The position numbers were made by a program, and so were the translations under genes. Shown here one piece after another: positions 17,043 to 26,238 of a stretch of DNA of 64,000 bases (its first letter is position 1; every line of letters starts with the position of its first letter). The notes under the pieces were generated by a model. The model was not told where the DNA came from and did no database searches. It saw nothing but the letters and a program-made list of their open reading frames with translations. The stretch is from Carboxydocella thermautotrophica (GTDB taxonomy: Bacteria; Bacillota; GCA-003054495; Carboxydocellales; Carboxydocellaceae). The stretch is taken from positions 1,465,501-1,529,500 of the forward strand of contig CP028514.1 of NCBI GenBank assembly GCA_003054495.1. Direction: 5' to 3'.

Positions 17043-18366
17043 GCACAATCTCCCCTAACAAATCATACTCGTAAGCTTCAGTAATCCTTATATTAACAAA
17101 ATTACCTGAGGCTAAACTCTGATTTGATGAGAAAAAGATTTTGCCATCCACTTCGGGAGCCTCATACTGGCTCCGACCAAAATATAATCCTTCAGAAGTT
17201 GTCCCTTCAACTAAAACTAAAAAGGTTTTCCCTACTCGTTGCTGGTTTTTGGCATAGGATATTTCTTGTTGTACCTGCATAGCTCTTTCCCAACGTTGTT
17301 TTTTAAGGTTTTCAGGCACTTGGTTCTCCATATTGTAAGCAACGGTTCCGTCTTCCCGGGAATAAGTAAAAATTCCAACCCGGTCAAATTGCATTTCTTG
17401 CATGAACTCCAATAACTCATTAAAGTCATCTTCGGTTTCGCCAGGCAAACCTACTATAAAACTGGTACGCAAAACTATATCTGGTATCTCAGTCCGCAGC
17501 TTATAAACTAAATCTTTTATGAACTGTTTATTACCTTTTCGGTTCATAGTGGTTAAAATTTTATCACTACAATGTTGTAAAGGAATATCAAGGTAATGAC
17601 AGACTTTCGGCAAATTCTTAATGGTTTTGATTAATTCATCGGAAAAAAATATAGGATAGCTGTATAATACTCTAATCCAATTTATATTGTTATTATTATT
17701 GATTTCTTGTAATAAATCAACTAACTCTGGCTTACCATACAGGTCAAGACCATAACTGGTAGTATCTTGCGCTATTAATAGGATTTCCTTTACTCCCCGT
17801 TCTCCTAATAAATTAATTTCATTTAAAATATCTTCTTTCTTACGACTGCGAAACGCTCCTCTGATTACCGGGATTGTACAATAATGGCAGCGGTTATTAC
17901 AACCCTCTGCTACTTTTACATACGCATAAAAATTAGGGGTTGTTAAGATACGTGGTTTAGACGAGTCATAAAGGTAATCATCTTTTTTATTAACTTCGGC
18001 GATTTTTTTACCAGCCAGTATCTGTTCAACTACATCACCGATTTTATCGATTTCATTAGTACCCAGAAAACCATCTACTTCAGGAAGTTCTTTTTCTAAT
18101 TCATCATGATATTTCTTACTCAAACACCCAGTAACCACAAGAGCCTGACATTTACCCTTTTCTTTATATTGTGCCATTTCAAGAATAGTTTCTATAGATT
18201 CCTCTTTTGCAGACTGAATAAAGCCACAGGTGTTTATAATCAACACATCAGCTTCCTCGGCATTATCGGTTATAGTATATCCTTTATTAAACAAATGTCC
18301 CAACATTACTTCTGAATCAACCCGGTTTTTTGCGCATCCCAATGATACAAGTCCTACTCTAACCAT
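17029..18366 (-). CDS. rimO: ribosomal protein S12 methylthiotransferase
   Basis: A 445-residue radical SAM enzyme that methylthiolates an aspartate of ribosomal protein S12. The N-terminal UPF0004 domain begins VRVGLVSLGCAKNRVDSE, the radical SAM cluster motif is CNNRCHYC, and a TRAM domain closes the protein. SLGCAKNRVDSE and CTIPVIRG distinguish RimO from the related tRNA enzyme MiaB. The ATG follows AAGGAG by 6 bases. It lies 37 bases after the Fur-family gene and overlaps pgsA. Confidence 0.94.
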   Translation of the reverse strand: MVRVGLVSLGCAKNRVDSEVMLGHLFNKGYTITDNAEEADVLIINTCGFIQSAKEESIETILEMAQYKEKGKCQALVVTGCLSKKYHDELEKELPEVDGFLGTNEIDKIGDVVEQILAGKKIAEVNKKDDYLYDSSKPRILTTPNFYAYVKVAEGCNNRCHYCTIPVIRGAFRSRKKEDILNEINLLGERGVKEILLIAQDTTSYGLDLYGKPELVDLLQEINNNNNINWIRVLYSYPIFFSDELIKTIKNLPKVCHYLDIPLQHCSDKILTTMNRKGNKQFIKDLVYKLRTEIPDIVLRTSFIVGLPGETEDDFNELLEFMQEMQFDRVGIFTYSREDGTVAYNMENQVPENLKKQRWERAMQVQQEISYAKNQQRVGKTFLVLVEGTTSEGLYFGRSQYEAPEVDGKIFFSSNQSLASGNFVNIRITEAYEYDLLGEIVHESS

Positions 18367-18403
18367 TTTTCTACTCCTTCCGTGAGCAAAAAAAGAAATG
18401 TCA

Positions 18404-18835
18404 TTACTGACATTTCTTGCAGTAACCATAAAACTTAAGCTGATGATCTGTTATTTTGAACTGAGTTGCCTCAGCTATTGCTTTCTCCAGGGAATCCAGT
18501 AAATCATCAGCAAACTCCAATACTTCTCCACAGGATAAACAAATTAAATGATGATGATGATGTTCATCTTGTTCACTAAATTCATATCTACTTCTCCCAT
18601 CACCAAAATTCATTTTTTGTAAAACACCTAAATCCGCCAGTAAATCTAGTGTACGATATACAGTTGCCATTCCAATTTCAGGATGTTTGGATTTGACCAA
18701 ACTGTAGATATCCTCGGCCGATAAATGTCTTTCACCATGCTCAAGAAAGGTTTCCATGATAATCCTACGCTGGGGTGTTAATTTATAATCTTTCTCTGCT
18801 AAAAGCTGGCAAATCTCTTCAATAGTTTTAGACAC
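18404..18835 (-). CDS. Fur-family metal or peroxide regulator
   Basis: A 143-residue Fur-family repressor with the winged helix (KLTPQRRIIMETF, then ATVYRTLDLL), the HHHHHLICLSCG metal and zinc region, and a second CxxC at the C-terminus (YCKKC). The two CxxC pairs form the structural zinc site common to Fur, PerR and Zur. Which metal or signal it reads cannot be decided from sequence alone. The start is GTG with only a weak GGTGGG site. Confidence 0.92.
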   Translation of the reverse strand: MSKTIEEICQLLAEKDYKLTPQRRIIMETFLEHGERHLSAEDIYSLVKSKHPEIGMATVYRTLDLLADLGVLQKMNFGDGRSRYEFSEQDEHHHHHLICLSCGEVLEFADDLLDSLEKAIAEATQFKITDHQLKFYGYCKKCQ

Positions 18836-18872
18836 AATCCCACCACCATCATGTCTATCTTAATAAATTATA

Positions 18873-20723
18873 TTAACTTCGCTGTTGAATGTCAATCTTC
18901 GGAGGCTTAGCGGGAATCAAACAGCCTGGGCCGTTGCCAATCAATTCACTATGCCCTGTCTTAATCAAAGCCTCTTTTACCAGATGATAATTTTGTGGTA
19001 ACCAGTACTGAATTAAAGCTCTTTGTAAAGCTTTATCATGCATACTTTTCGGAACATACACCTTTTTGCCTGTTAGAGGGTTAATGCCGGAATAATACAT
19101 AGTCGTAGATAAACTGCCAGGGGTAGGAATAAAATCCTGCACCTGTTCTACCTTCATTTTATTTTTCTTTAAATATACCGCTAATTTTACCGCATCTTCC
19201 AGTGTACTACCCGGATGGGAAGACATTAAGTAGGGTACCAGATACTGTTTAAGTCCTAACCTTCTATTAGTTAGCTCATAAAGCTGTTTAAACTCTTCGA
19301 ATTGTTCTATTGCTGGTTTCCCCATACAGTAAAGGACAACCTTTGAAATGTGCTCAGGTGCCACTTTCAACTGCCCACTAATGTGATGTTTACATAATTC
19401 CTCAACTATTTTCTCCTTTTCTCTATCTGCCAGTAAATAATCATATCTAATACCAGATCGAACAAAGACTTTTTTTATCCCTTTTAGGTTACGTACACTT
19501 CGTAATATTTCCAGAAATTTATCATGTCTGGGTTTTAAATGTTCACAGGGTTCAGGAAATAAACACTGTCTGTTTTTACACGCTCCGGCCACTGCCTGTT
19601 TAGAACAGGCAGGTCCTAAAAAATTAGCAGTTGGTCCACCAATATCATGAATATAGCCTTTAAACTCTGGCTGGTTAACTAATTTTTTTGCTTCCTCTAC
19701 AATTGATTCTTTGCTTCTGCTTTGAACGATTCGCCCTTGATGCATTGTTAAAGCGCAAAAGTTGCAACCGCCATAGCAACCACGATTAGCAGTTATGGAA
19801 AATATCACCTCGGAAAGAGCCGGCACTCCTCCATCCTTGTCATAGATTGGATGCCATTTTCTTTGAAAAGGCAATTCATAAATCTGATCAAATTCAGTTT
19901 CCTTAAGGGGAAAAGCTGGCGGATTTTGAACTAGAAATCCCTTGTCTCGATAAGGTTGAATTAAAATTTTACCCCAAAAAGGATCCTGTTCAAGATATTG
20001 TTTTCGAAATGCTTCAGCATATACCAGCTTATCCCGACAAATACTCTCATAATCAGGCAAAAATATCACATTCTTTGGATCTAAAGTACCAATTTCTTCT
20101 TTTGAAGCAACATAACATAAACCACGAATATTTTTATAATTACCCTTACTACCTTTCTTTAATTCTAATGCTAGCTCTACAATACTTTTTTCCGCCATCC
20201 CGTATAACAACAGATCAGCTCCTGAAAGGATTAAAAAAGAAGGTAAAATTTTGTCCTGCCAGAAGTCATAGTGGGCAAAACGCCGCAGACTTGCTTCAAT
20301 GCCGCCAAGAATCACCTTTTTATCCGGAAAAATTTCTTTAATAACCTGGGTATAAACTAGAGTCGGATAATCAGGTCTTAATCCCATTTTCCCGCCAGGG
20401 GAATAGGCATCTCTTTTTCTTCTTTTTTTGGCCGCTGTATAATGATTTACCATGGAGTCCAAATTACCGGCTGTTACCAGGAAGCCAAAACGAGGTGCTC
20501 CTAACTTTTTAAAATCATCCTTTTTCTTCCAGTTGGGTTGGGCGATAATCCCTACTTTAAAGCCATTTTCAATTAATACTCTGCTAATAATAGCAGAGCC
20601 AAAACTGGGATGGTCAACATAGGCATCACCTGTGATCAGAATAAAGTCAAGATAATGCCAGCCTAAATTCCTCATTTCCTCTTTTGACATCGGTACAAAC
20701 TCTGGTTGTTGCATCTTTTTCAC
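18873..20723 (-). CDS. YgiQ-family radical SAM protein
   Basis: A 616-residue UPF0313/YgiQ protein. A cobalamin-like N-terminal region precedes the radical SAM motif CYGGCNFC, and the C-terminal part has PYLMSSHPGST and VQDFIPTPGSLST, all typical of the family. The reaction is not known. Two starts are possible: GTG very close to GAGGAG, or ATG three codons later at a long spacing. Only about 40 bases separate it from the truncated hydrogenase gene upstream. Confidence 0.88.
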   Translation of the reverse strand: MKKMQQPEFVPMSKEEMRNLGWHYLDFILITGDAYVDHPSFGSAIISRVLIENGFKVGIIAQPNWKKKDDFKKLGAPRFGFLVTAGNLDSMVNHYTAAKKRRKRDAYSPGGKMGLRPDYPTLVYTQVIKEIFPDKKVILGGIEASLRRFAHYDFWQDKILPSFLILSGADLLLYGMAEKSIVELALELKKGSKGNYKNIRGLCYVASKEEIGTLDPKNVIFLPDYESICRDKLVYAEAFRKQYLEQDPFWGKILIQPYRDKGFLVQNPPAFPLKETEFDQIYELPFQRKWHPIYDKDGGVPALSEVIFSITANRGCYGGCNFCALTMHQGRIVQSRSKESIVEEAKKLVNQPEFKGYIHDIGGPTANFLGPACSKQAVAGACKNRQCLFPEPCEHLKPRHDKFLEILRSVRNLKGIKKVFVRSGIRYDYLLADREKEKIVEELCKHHISGQLKVAPEHISKVVLYCMGKPAIEQFEEFKQLYELTNRRLGLKQYLVPYLMSSHPGSTLEDAVKLAVYLKKNKMKVEQVQDFIPTPGSLSTTMYYSGINPLTGKKVYVPKSMHDKALQRALIQYWLPQNYHLVKEALIKTGHSELIGNGPGCLIPAKPPKIDIQQRS

Positions 20724-20763
20724 AAACTCCTCTACAACTGACGATAGTTTTTATCATTAGCTA

Positions 20764-21714
20764 TTATATCACAAACAAGGGACCCTTAATGGGGTCCCTT
20801 GCCGAGAATTTTTCGGTTATTTTATCCGGAGTAAATTCTAATACCTGGTCAATATTTCCATTAACAATTACACCGGGCTTAAAGAACAAATTCTTTTTCT
20901 CGACATCATCATGGAAACCACCATAAGCCATGAAGTTACCATAACCGCCTCCAATACCAGCCTGTGCCAGCGGCAGTAGAGGCCCTGTACCAAAGATCAG
21001 CACATCCTTCAGATAGACATTTTCCAGGAAATCAATTTGTTCCAGTAACAAGCTACGATAATTGTTCAGTGTTTCTACTGATGGGAAATTGGTAAATCCA
21101 CCTACTACCATGGCAGAGTTGTGAGGAATCTTTCCGCCCAGTAAAGCTGCCATACGCTTGGCCTTAGCCTGCATATCCAGAGCAAATAGATAGTGATAAA
21201 CAGCAGTTGTTACCAGCTCAGGATCCTTTACAGAAAACTCATCAGGCTGATATCTGGGTACCAGCGGATGAGCATCACCAGCCTGCACCAGGGCAACAAT
21301 TTTGTCTTTCACAGCGTTAAGCTTGGGATCATTTCCTTTATACTGGGCAACAGCAGTAACATCAATGTAATCCAAAGCACTTAAGTGATAGAAATGCAGC
21401 GGATGGTCGTGCAACCAGATTGCCCCCATCATCAGGTTACGCATCAAAACTCCTGCTTCGGGAACAGTGGCGCCAAAGGCCTCATCTAATGCCAATGCAG
21501 AAGCCCAACCATGAGAACCAGTACAGACACCGCAAACCCTGTCTGTTACATATACTGCATCCCGTGGGTCTTTACCCTGCAACAGCACTTCAAAGCCACG
21601 GAACATTGTACCAGCAGACCAGGCATCTTTAACAACACCATTTTCAACTTCTACTGTTATACTCAAATGACCTTCTATTCTAGTAACGGGATCAATCACA
21701 ATTTTTTCAGCCAT
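20764..21714 (-). pseudogene. [NiFe] hydrogenase large subunit, C-terminally truncated
   Basis: The 316-residue product starts as a normal group 1 large subunit: RIEGHLSI, then the L1 nickel-ligand motif RVCGVC with Cys61 and Cys64 and TGSHGW. It follows family sequence to about GNIDQVLEFTPDKITEKF and then ends within 15 residues. Full-length subunits are roughly 470-570 residues and carry a second ligand motif DPCxxCxxH near the end, which is missing. Only 40 bases remain before the next gene, so the rest is deleted, not frameshifted. The remaining end forms a terminator-like hairpin. Without L2 the Ni-Fe site cannot form as known. Confidence 0.8.
20773..20800 (-). terminator. terminator-like hairpin inside the truncated hydrogenase end
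   Basis: AAGGGACCC / GGGTCCCTT fold back over a short loop and the minus strand continues TTGTTTGTG. The stem lies within the last codons of the truncated large subunit, as if a deletion had joined the gene to a downstream terminator. Confidence 0.6.
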
Positions 21715-21728
21715 GGATTATTACCCCC

Positions 21729-22784
21729 TTATTCTTCTTTCTTGGTAAGTTTGCTTCCTGCAAAATGGACAGCTGCAGCAACAGCAGCAGCACCACCGAT
21801 TACTTTTCCGATGGTATCAACATTAGTTGCTCCAATACCAGGCAGTTCCTTCTGAATAATTTCCTGTTTGTCATATAAGGGAGTAAATTTATGATAAAAC
21901 TCTGGTTGTGAACAACCAGCGCAGGGAGAACCTGCATTAATACAGAAGTTGGCACCATCATTCCACCAGACCTGAGCACAGTTGGTATAGGTTTTTGGTC
22001 CCTTGCACCCCATCAGTAACAAACAATAATCCTTTTGTTTCGGATCATTCCAGTCGGTAACAAACTCGCCATTTTCAAAATGACCACGGCGCGGACAATT
22101 GTCATGTAAGAGGTTACTGTAGAATAGTTTTGGGCGTCTGTAGGCATCCAGTTCCGGAGCAGACTTGTAAGTAAGGTAATAAATAATCGTTGCCAGCAGT
22201 ACTGATGGTTTCACTGGGCAATGTGGCAAGTTGATCACCTTTTGCTTGGTTTGTTCATCAACCACATCTGCCACACCTTTTGCTCCCGTTGGTCCAGCAG
22301 CTGGAATACCACCGTAGGCAGAACAAGCTCCAGCAGCCAGAACAACACTAGCATTTTGCGCTGCTTTAATCAGTGTTTCACGCCATGGTTTTCCAGCAAC
22401 ATAACAAAACTTATCATTTTCAGTTGGTACAGAGCCTTCAACAACTAATACATAGCCACCCTCTTTAATGGTTTCTTCCAGAACTTCTTCGGCAATGGTC
22501 CCGGAAGATCCCATTACCGTTTCGTGGTAGCGCAAAGAAATCATATCCAGTACAACTTCAGCTGCACTGGGTTTAATGGTAGCCAAAAAAGATTCACTGC
22601 ATCCAGCACAATCCTGCCCTTCCAGCCAGATTACTGCTGGTTTTTTGGCAGCGCTCTCAACTGCAGCTGCCACCTGTGGTGCAGCCCCCTCCCCCAGGCC
22701 GATGGCCGCCGCAGTGGTAGCGCATAGTTTTACAAAGTCTCTTCGAGAGATCCCTCGGGAAATCAATCTTTCCATCAAATCCAT
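21729..22784 (-). CDS. [NiFe] hydrogenase small subunit, Tat-exported
   Basis: A 351-residue small subunit of a group 1 type uptake hydrogenase. A twin-arginine signal (SRRDFVK, residues 14-20) is followed by a helical stretch and the mature protein with proximal cluster motif CAGCSES, then CSAYGG, and medial/distal cluster cysteines (DNCPRRGHFE, GCKGP, PCAGCSQPEF). A hydrophobic C-terminal helix near 325-343 would anchor it to the membrane. It appears intact, in contrast to the truncated large subunit 14 bases downstream. No cytochrome b or maturation protease gene is seen nearby. Confidence 0.9.
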   Translation of the reverse strand: MDLMERLISRGISRRDFVKLCATTAAAIGLGEGAAPQVAAAVESAAKKPAVIWLEGQDCAGCSESFLATIKPSAAEVVLDMISLRYHETVMGSSGTIAEEVLEETIKEGGYVLVVEGSVPTENDKFCYVAGKPWRETLIKAAQNASVVLAAGACSAYGGIPAAGPTGAKGVADVVDEQTKQKVINLPHCPVKPSVLLATIIYYLTYKSAPELDAYRRPKLFYSNLLHDNCPRRGHFENGEFVTDWNDPKQKDYCLLLMGCKGPKTYTNCAQVWWNDGANFCINAGSPCAGCSQPEFYHKFTPLYDKQEIIQKELPGIGATNVDTIGKVIGGAAAVAAAVHFAGSKLTKKEE

Positions 22785-22807
22785 ATACTTGCACCTCCTG
22801 GTTGATT

Positions 22808-23239
22808 TTATTGAGCTAGTAATGACTGGGCCTCAGAACTTAGCAACACCTTGCTGTCAATAACCTCAACTGGGATATTACCGATCTCCTGCCAGGCCGT
22901 ATTTTCCCAGGACCAGCTTTTCTGGCATAAAGGACAAAAAAATTCCTGGTACTCCCGCCGCAGCATTAGTGGAAACCGGTCATGTGGACAAATTGAGTAA
23001 GTCAGAGCAAAACTATGGTTCCAAGCCCATAAAAAATAAGTATTATTTCGATAAAAGATTTTTTTAGGTGTTGATGATACATCTTCTAGACCGCAGAGAA
23101 CTACCCCCTCGTTAACCTCTAGCCCTAACGTAGAAGCTTTTTTTATCAACTCGTCACCAACTTCCACAGCTTTTTCCATTGATTTTTTGATGAACCAGTT
23201 GAAGAATTCTGCTCTGGTTAACTTTTTCTCTGCCGTCAT
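22808..23239 (-). CDS. Rieske-like protein in the hydrogenase operon
   Basis: A 143-residue protein, first in the hydrogenase operon. Residues 84-86 (CPH) and 102-105 (CPLC) follow the spacing of a Rieske ferredoxin (C-x-H, then C-x-x-H), but the last histidine is a cysteine. Aromatic residues around them (WAWNHSFALT, KSWSWE) fit the fold. The N-terminus is helical with no signal peptide or membrane anchor. It could pass electrons to or from the hydrogenase or be a zinc protein; the ligand change leaves this open. The ATG is chosen for its GGGGTGA site. Confidence 0.6.
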   Translation of the reverse strand: MTAEKKLTRAEFFNWFIKKSMEKAVEVGDELIKKASTLGLEVNEGVVLCGLEDVSSTPKKIFYRNNTYFLWAWNHSFALTYSICPHDRFPLMLRREYQEFFCPLCQKSWSWENTAWQEIGNIPVEVIDSKVLLSSEAQSLLAQ

Positions 23240-23329
23240 AGAAACATCACCCCAGTCATTTGCCCATAATTTCGACAATAATAAGAAAATTCCTTCTAAA
23301 CCTTAATAATCCCCATAAGTACTTATGTA

Positions 23330-23362
23330 AAAAAAATAGACACAACTATGAGTTGTGCCTAA
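23330..23362 (-). terminator. terminator after the RodZ-like gene
   Basis: GGCACAACT and AGTTGTGTC pair around a short loop, followed on the minus strand by TATTTTTTTT. Confidence 0.8.
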
Positions 23363-23379
23363 TTTTCTTTCAGTTTTTT

Positions 23380-24156
23380 TTACTGTGGATATAATGTTTT
23401 TTTAATAACTTCACCTTTCTTGCCCATTGTACCAAGATCCTGGCCGTTAACTTTTAATTTAACTGCTGCAGCATTACCCACCCATAATTTAATCATTTTA
23501 TCACTTTCAAATGATAATTTCTGCCCTTTACCTGCTATTCCCTGCCAGACAATCCCTTTTTCCGTTTCAATCTGCAACCAGGATGTCTCTTGAACAATCT
23601 CTACTGTTATCGCAATTTTTTTCTTTTCAACGGTCGGTGGAGGCTGCGTTGTTTCTGACGGTTTTTCTTGCGGTTGCTGGGGTTGTTGTACTGGTAATTG
23701 CTGTTTAGGGCTTTCTGACTTTTTTTCAGCTATTTGAGGATGTTTTTGACTAATATTTATGTTTTGCGGTTTGTTAAAAATATAAAAGACTAAAATTACC
23801 GCCAGGACTCCTACAGCTACTACAAATAACTTGCTAAAAATTTTTTTCTCTTTTTTCCTCTCCGCTTTGATATTGGCTCTGTGAACTTTTATTACCTCTT
23901 CTTCCCCTATTTTAACATTCTGAAAACGCTGGGTTTTGTAACGCAAAAGAATCTCATCGGGGTCTAAACCAAGATAAGTTGCATAATTACGTAAAAATCC
24001 TTTAACATAAGCCTCACCAGGAATCTTGTCCCATTCTTCTTTTTCAAGAGCCTCTAAATAACGCCAGCGCATATTAGTTTCTTCTTCTACTTTTTGTAAG
24101 GTTAAATTCATACGCTCCCGAGCTTGTCTGAGTTCTTCACCAATTCCGCCCAACAC
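23380..24156 (-). CDS. RodZ/YmfM-like protein
   Basis: A 258-residue membrane protein: a cytoplasmic helix-turn-helix (GEELRQARERMNLTLQKVEEE, about 5-25, and the following FLRNYATYLGLDPDE), a single membrane helix near 109-126, a Pro/Gln-rich linker and a C-terminal DUF4115 domain (SWLQIETEKGIVWQG). RodZ links MreB to cell-wall elongation; Bacillus YmfM is the equivalent. The start is GTG behind GGAGGG. The gene follows the YmfK-like gene, as in Bacillus. Confidence 0.88.
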   Translation of the reverse strand: MLGGIGEELRQARERMNLTLQKVEEETNMRWRYLEALEKEEWDKIPGEAYVKGFLRNYATYLGLDPDEILLRYKTQRFQNVKIGEEEVIKVHRANIKAERKKEKKIFSKLFVVAVGVLAVILVFYIFNKPQNINISQKHPQIAEKKSESPKQQLPVQQPQQPQEKPSETTQPPPTVEKKKIAITVEIVQETSWLQIETEKGIVWQGIAGKGQKLSFESDKMIKLWVGNAAAVKLKVNGQDLGTMGKKGEVIKKTLYPQ

Positions 24157-24167
24157 TTATCCCTCCG

Positions 24168-24923
24168 TTAACTTAAATCAAAGGCATTAATACTAAGTGC
24201 GATATCTTCATAATTTATTTCTTCCGTAGGAGTTGCTCTTAGTTCTACTAAATAAGCAAAATCTGACCATGTTAAAAGTCCATGATTGACTAAAAAATCA
24301 GGATGTTCAACTACACAAGTGTAATTTCTCACTAATTCTAAAACTAATTCTTTATGCTTATAGCCACCTCTTGTATAGGTGATAATACCATCAATTAAGT
24401 AAATATGCTCATTATCAATATTTCCCAGCGATTCCCGGATAGTTTGCCGTAACAGTGAAGACGATACCAGCGTCCAGCGTTTATTGGCATAAACACAAGC
24501 AGCAATAGCCGATTCTGTTTTCCCGACTCTGGGTTTTCCCCGTAAACCAATTAATATTGGTGATTGTTTTTCGATTATCTCGCCAAGAAAATCTATCATT
24601 ACTCCAATATCATTACGAGTAAATTGATAAGTGGCCGGTTCAGATTTTACAGGCTGGATTTTTTGACCATGCTTCACAGCAAGATAATCCAAAAACAGTG
24701 GCTTTCTCCAGGCCAGCACTTGAATTGAAGGAATGCGTGCAGCCGCTTGAAAAAAAGCTTCCAGAGCCTGGTCCTCTCCTTCCAGGAGAAAACATCTCCA
24801 GTTACCACTGACACCACTAACTTGTAATATATTTATTTTATATAAACCTATTAAAGTAGCAATATCTCCTAACAGTCCTGGGCGATTATCTAAATTCAAA
24901 TACTCAAAATACTTTTTAGACAT
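24168..24923 (-). CDS. YmfK-like DUF3388 protein with ACT-like and P-loop regions
   Basis: A 251-residue protein resembling Bacillus YmfK. An ACT-like fold appears at the N-terminus (NRPGLLGDIATLIGLYKINIL), and a P-loop GKPRVGKTES near residue 130-140 suggests nucleotide binding. Its biochemical role is not known. It begins 8 bases inside the mnmH end and precedes the RodZ-like gene, the order ymfK-ymfM of Bacillus. The family assignment rests on overall sequence and on neighbours. Confidence 0.75.
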   Translation of the reverse strand: MSKKYFEYLNLDNRPGLLGDIATLIGLYKINILQVSGVSGNWRCFLLEGEDQALEAFFQAAARIPSIQVLAWRKPLFLDYLAVKHGQKIQPVKSEPATYQFTRNDIGVMIDFLGEIIEKQSPILIGLRGKPRVGKTESAIAACVYANKRWTLVSSSLLRQTIRESLGNIDNEHIYLIDGIITYTRGGYKHKELVLELVRNYTCVVEHPDFLVNHGLLTWSDFAYLVELRATPTEEINYEDIALSINAFDLS

Positions 24924-25971
24924 GAGCTATTCTCCTAAAGTATTTCTCTAATTCCTCTACACACTCATTGATATTGTCACTGGATATACATACATCAAAT
25001 TCAGGATCAGGATGATTGGGGAATCCATAGACCTGATCATAATATTCTTCAATTAATATTCTTGCGAATTCATCTAAGTTACCTTCAAATAACATTTCCA
25101 AAAGAGTTTTTACTTTTTCATTGCCAAGGCGTTGTCTTAATCTATTTACAGCTGCAGATAATTCCATTCTCTGTTCAGGGTCATTCCAGTAATTTTTTAA
25201 GTATGTTTCTACAATTCTTTTGGTTCTGGTTTCTATGCTAGCGTAAATTAACACTTTGTGTCCAGTCTGCATAGTGGTGAAAAATTTTTCCGGTAATAAT
25301 AAACGGCCAATCCGTTTGCTCTCCCCTTCTACAATAAAGAAGTTATGGGATTGTTCCACTTTCATTAAGTGTTGAAACAATAGGCCTTCAAAGTTTTTCT
25401 GGGTTGGTTGTTCTCCTAGACCAATGGCACCAAATACCGAGCCCCGGTTATTGGCTAGTTTTTCCAAATCAATAGCCGGCAGATTTCTTTCTATTAATAA
25501 TTTATTAATTATTTCAGTTTTGCCTGTGCCCGTATTTCCATAAAGCACAATTGCCCCAGGTAAATCTGCACTGCTAAAATATCTGTGGACTAAGCGACGG
25601 AATGCTTTATATCCACCAATCAAACGCAAACAATTTATGTCCATAAAATTCAAGATATAAGCAAAGAACTTTGACCTATGACCTCCACGCCAGCAAAAAA
25701 TTACAGGAATTTTATCGCCTGCTTTTTCCTTTACCTCTTTTACCAGCGAATAAATTTTGGGTCCAGCGATTTCCAAACCCCGCAATTTAGCTTGTTCAGG
25801 GGAAATTTGTTTGTAAATAGTACCAATTTCAGCTCTTTCTTCATCATTAAAAAGTGGTATATTGATAGCACCAGGTATGGTTGCTTCTTGAAACTCTTTC
25901 GGTGCCCTTATATCTACAAAAATAGCATTAGTTAGTTTAAGTGCCTCTGCTATTTCTATTTCCTTAACCAT
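24916..25971 (-). CDS. mnmH: tRNA 2-selenouridine synthase
   Basis: A 351-residue enzyme that replaces sulfur by selenium in 2-thiouridine at the tRNA wobble base. The N-terminal rhodanese domain (FVDIRAPKEFQEATIPGAINIPLF) carries the catalytic cysteine in FCWRGGHRS near residue 93, and a P-loop domain follows (GNTGTGKTEI, near 143-152). The ATG follows AAGGAG. Its presence implies the cell makes selenophosphate, though no selD is in the window. Confidence 0.92.
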   Translation of the reverse strand: MVKEIEIAEALKLTNAIFVDIRAPKEFQEATIPGAINIPLFNDEERAEIGTIYKQISPEQAKLRGLEIAGPKIYSLVKEVKEKAGDKIPVIFCWRGGHRSKFFAYILNFMDINCLRLIGGYKAFRRLVHRYFSSADLPGAIVLYGNTGTGKTEIINKLLIERNLPAIDLEKLANNRGSVFGAIGLGEQPTQKNFEGLLFQHLMKVEQSHNFFIVEGESKRIGRLLLPEKFFTTMQTGHKVLIYASIETRTKRIVETYLKNYWNDPEQRMELSAAVNRLRQRLGNEKVKTLLEMLFEGNLDEFARILIEEYYDQVYGFPNHPDPEFDVCISSDNINECVEELEKYFRRIAHV

Positions 25972-26051
25972 TTACAGTTCTCCTTCTATATACTTTTCCA
26001 AATTAAGTGTATCATGCAAATACGCTATCTGCAAGTAAAAAGGGAGCAGGA

Positions 26052-26177
26052 TTAAAATTCTCCCCTCCCATCAGCAAAATAGTCATCCGTAACATAATAA
26101 TTTTCATCAATTTCCCTTCTGACGAAGTTTTGCTTTCTTACGGCACGTATTCTAATCCGTTTAATGTTTTTATGCAT
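26052..26177 (-). CDS. candidate 41-residue basic protein
   Basis: A short frame with a strong GGGAGG binding site 7 bases before its ATG. The product is basic at the N-terminus (MHKNIKRIRIRAVRKQNF) and acidic and tyrosine-rich at the end (DENYYVTDDYFADGRGEF). I do not recognise it. It is divergent from the SIR2-like gene, and a weak GGGAG/CTCCC hairpin with TTTTT follows. Good initiation signals and a non-repetitive sequence make it plausible. Confidence 0.5.
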   Translation of the reverse strand: MHKNIKRIRIRAVRKQNFVRREIDENYYVTDDYFADGRGEF

Positions 26178-26181
26178 CGCG

Positions 26182-26234
26182 ATCCCTCCCGGAATATTGT
26201 CTCCTGATTTTTTTCACTCTATAACGGGAGGGAT
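26182..26234. repeat. inverted repeat joining two divergent ribosome binding sites
   Basis: ATCCCTCCCG (26182-26191) and CGGGAGGGAT (26225-26234) are perfect complements. Each arm is the Shine-Dalgarno region of one of the two divergent genes, so a transcript spanning both arms would have its ribosome binding site paired. Confidence 0.6.
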
Positions 26235-26238
26235 AATT

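Noticed and set aside
20764-20766. Selenocysteine recoding to extend the hydrogenase large subunit
   Set aside because: The stop is TAA followed by TAG, not TGA, and only about 40 bases remain before the next gene.
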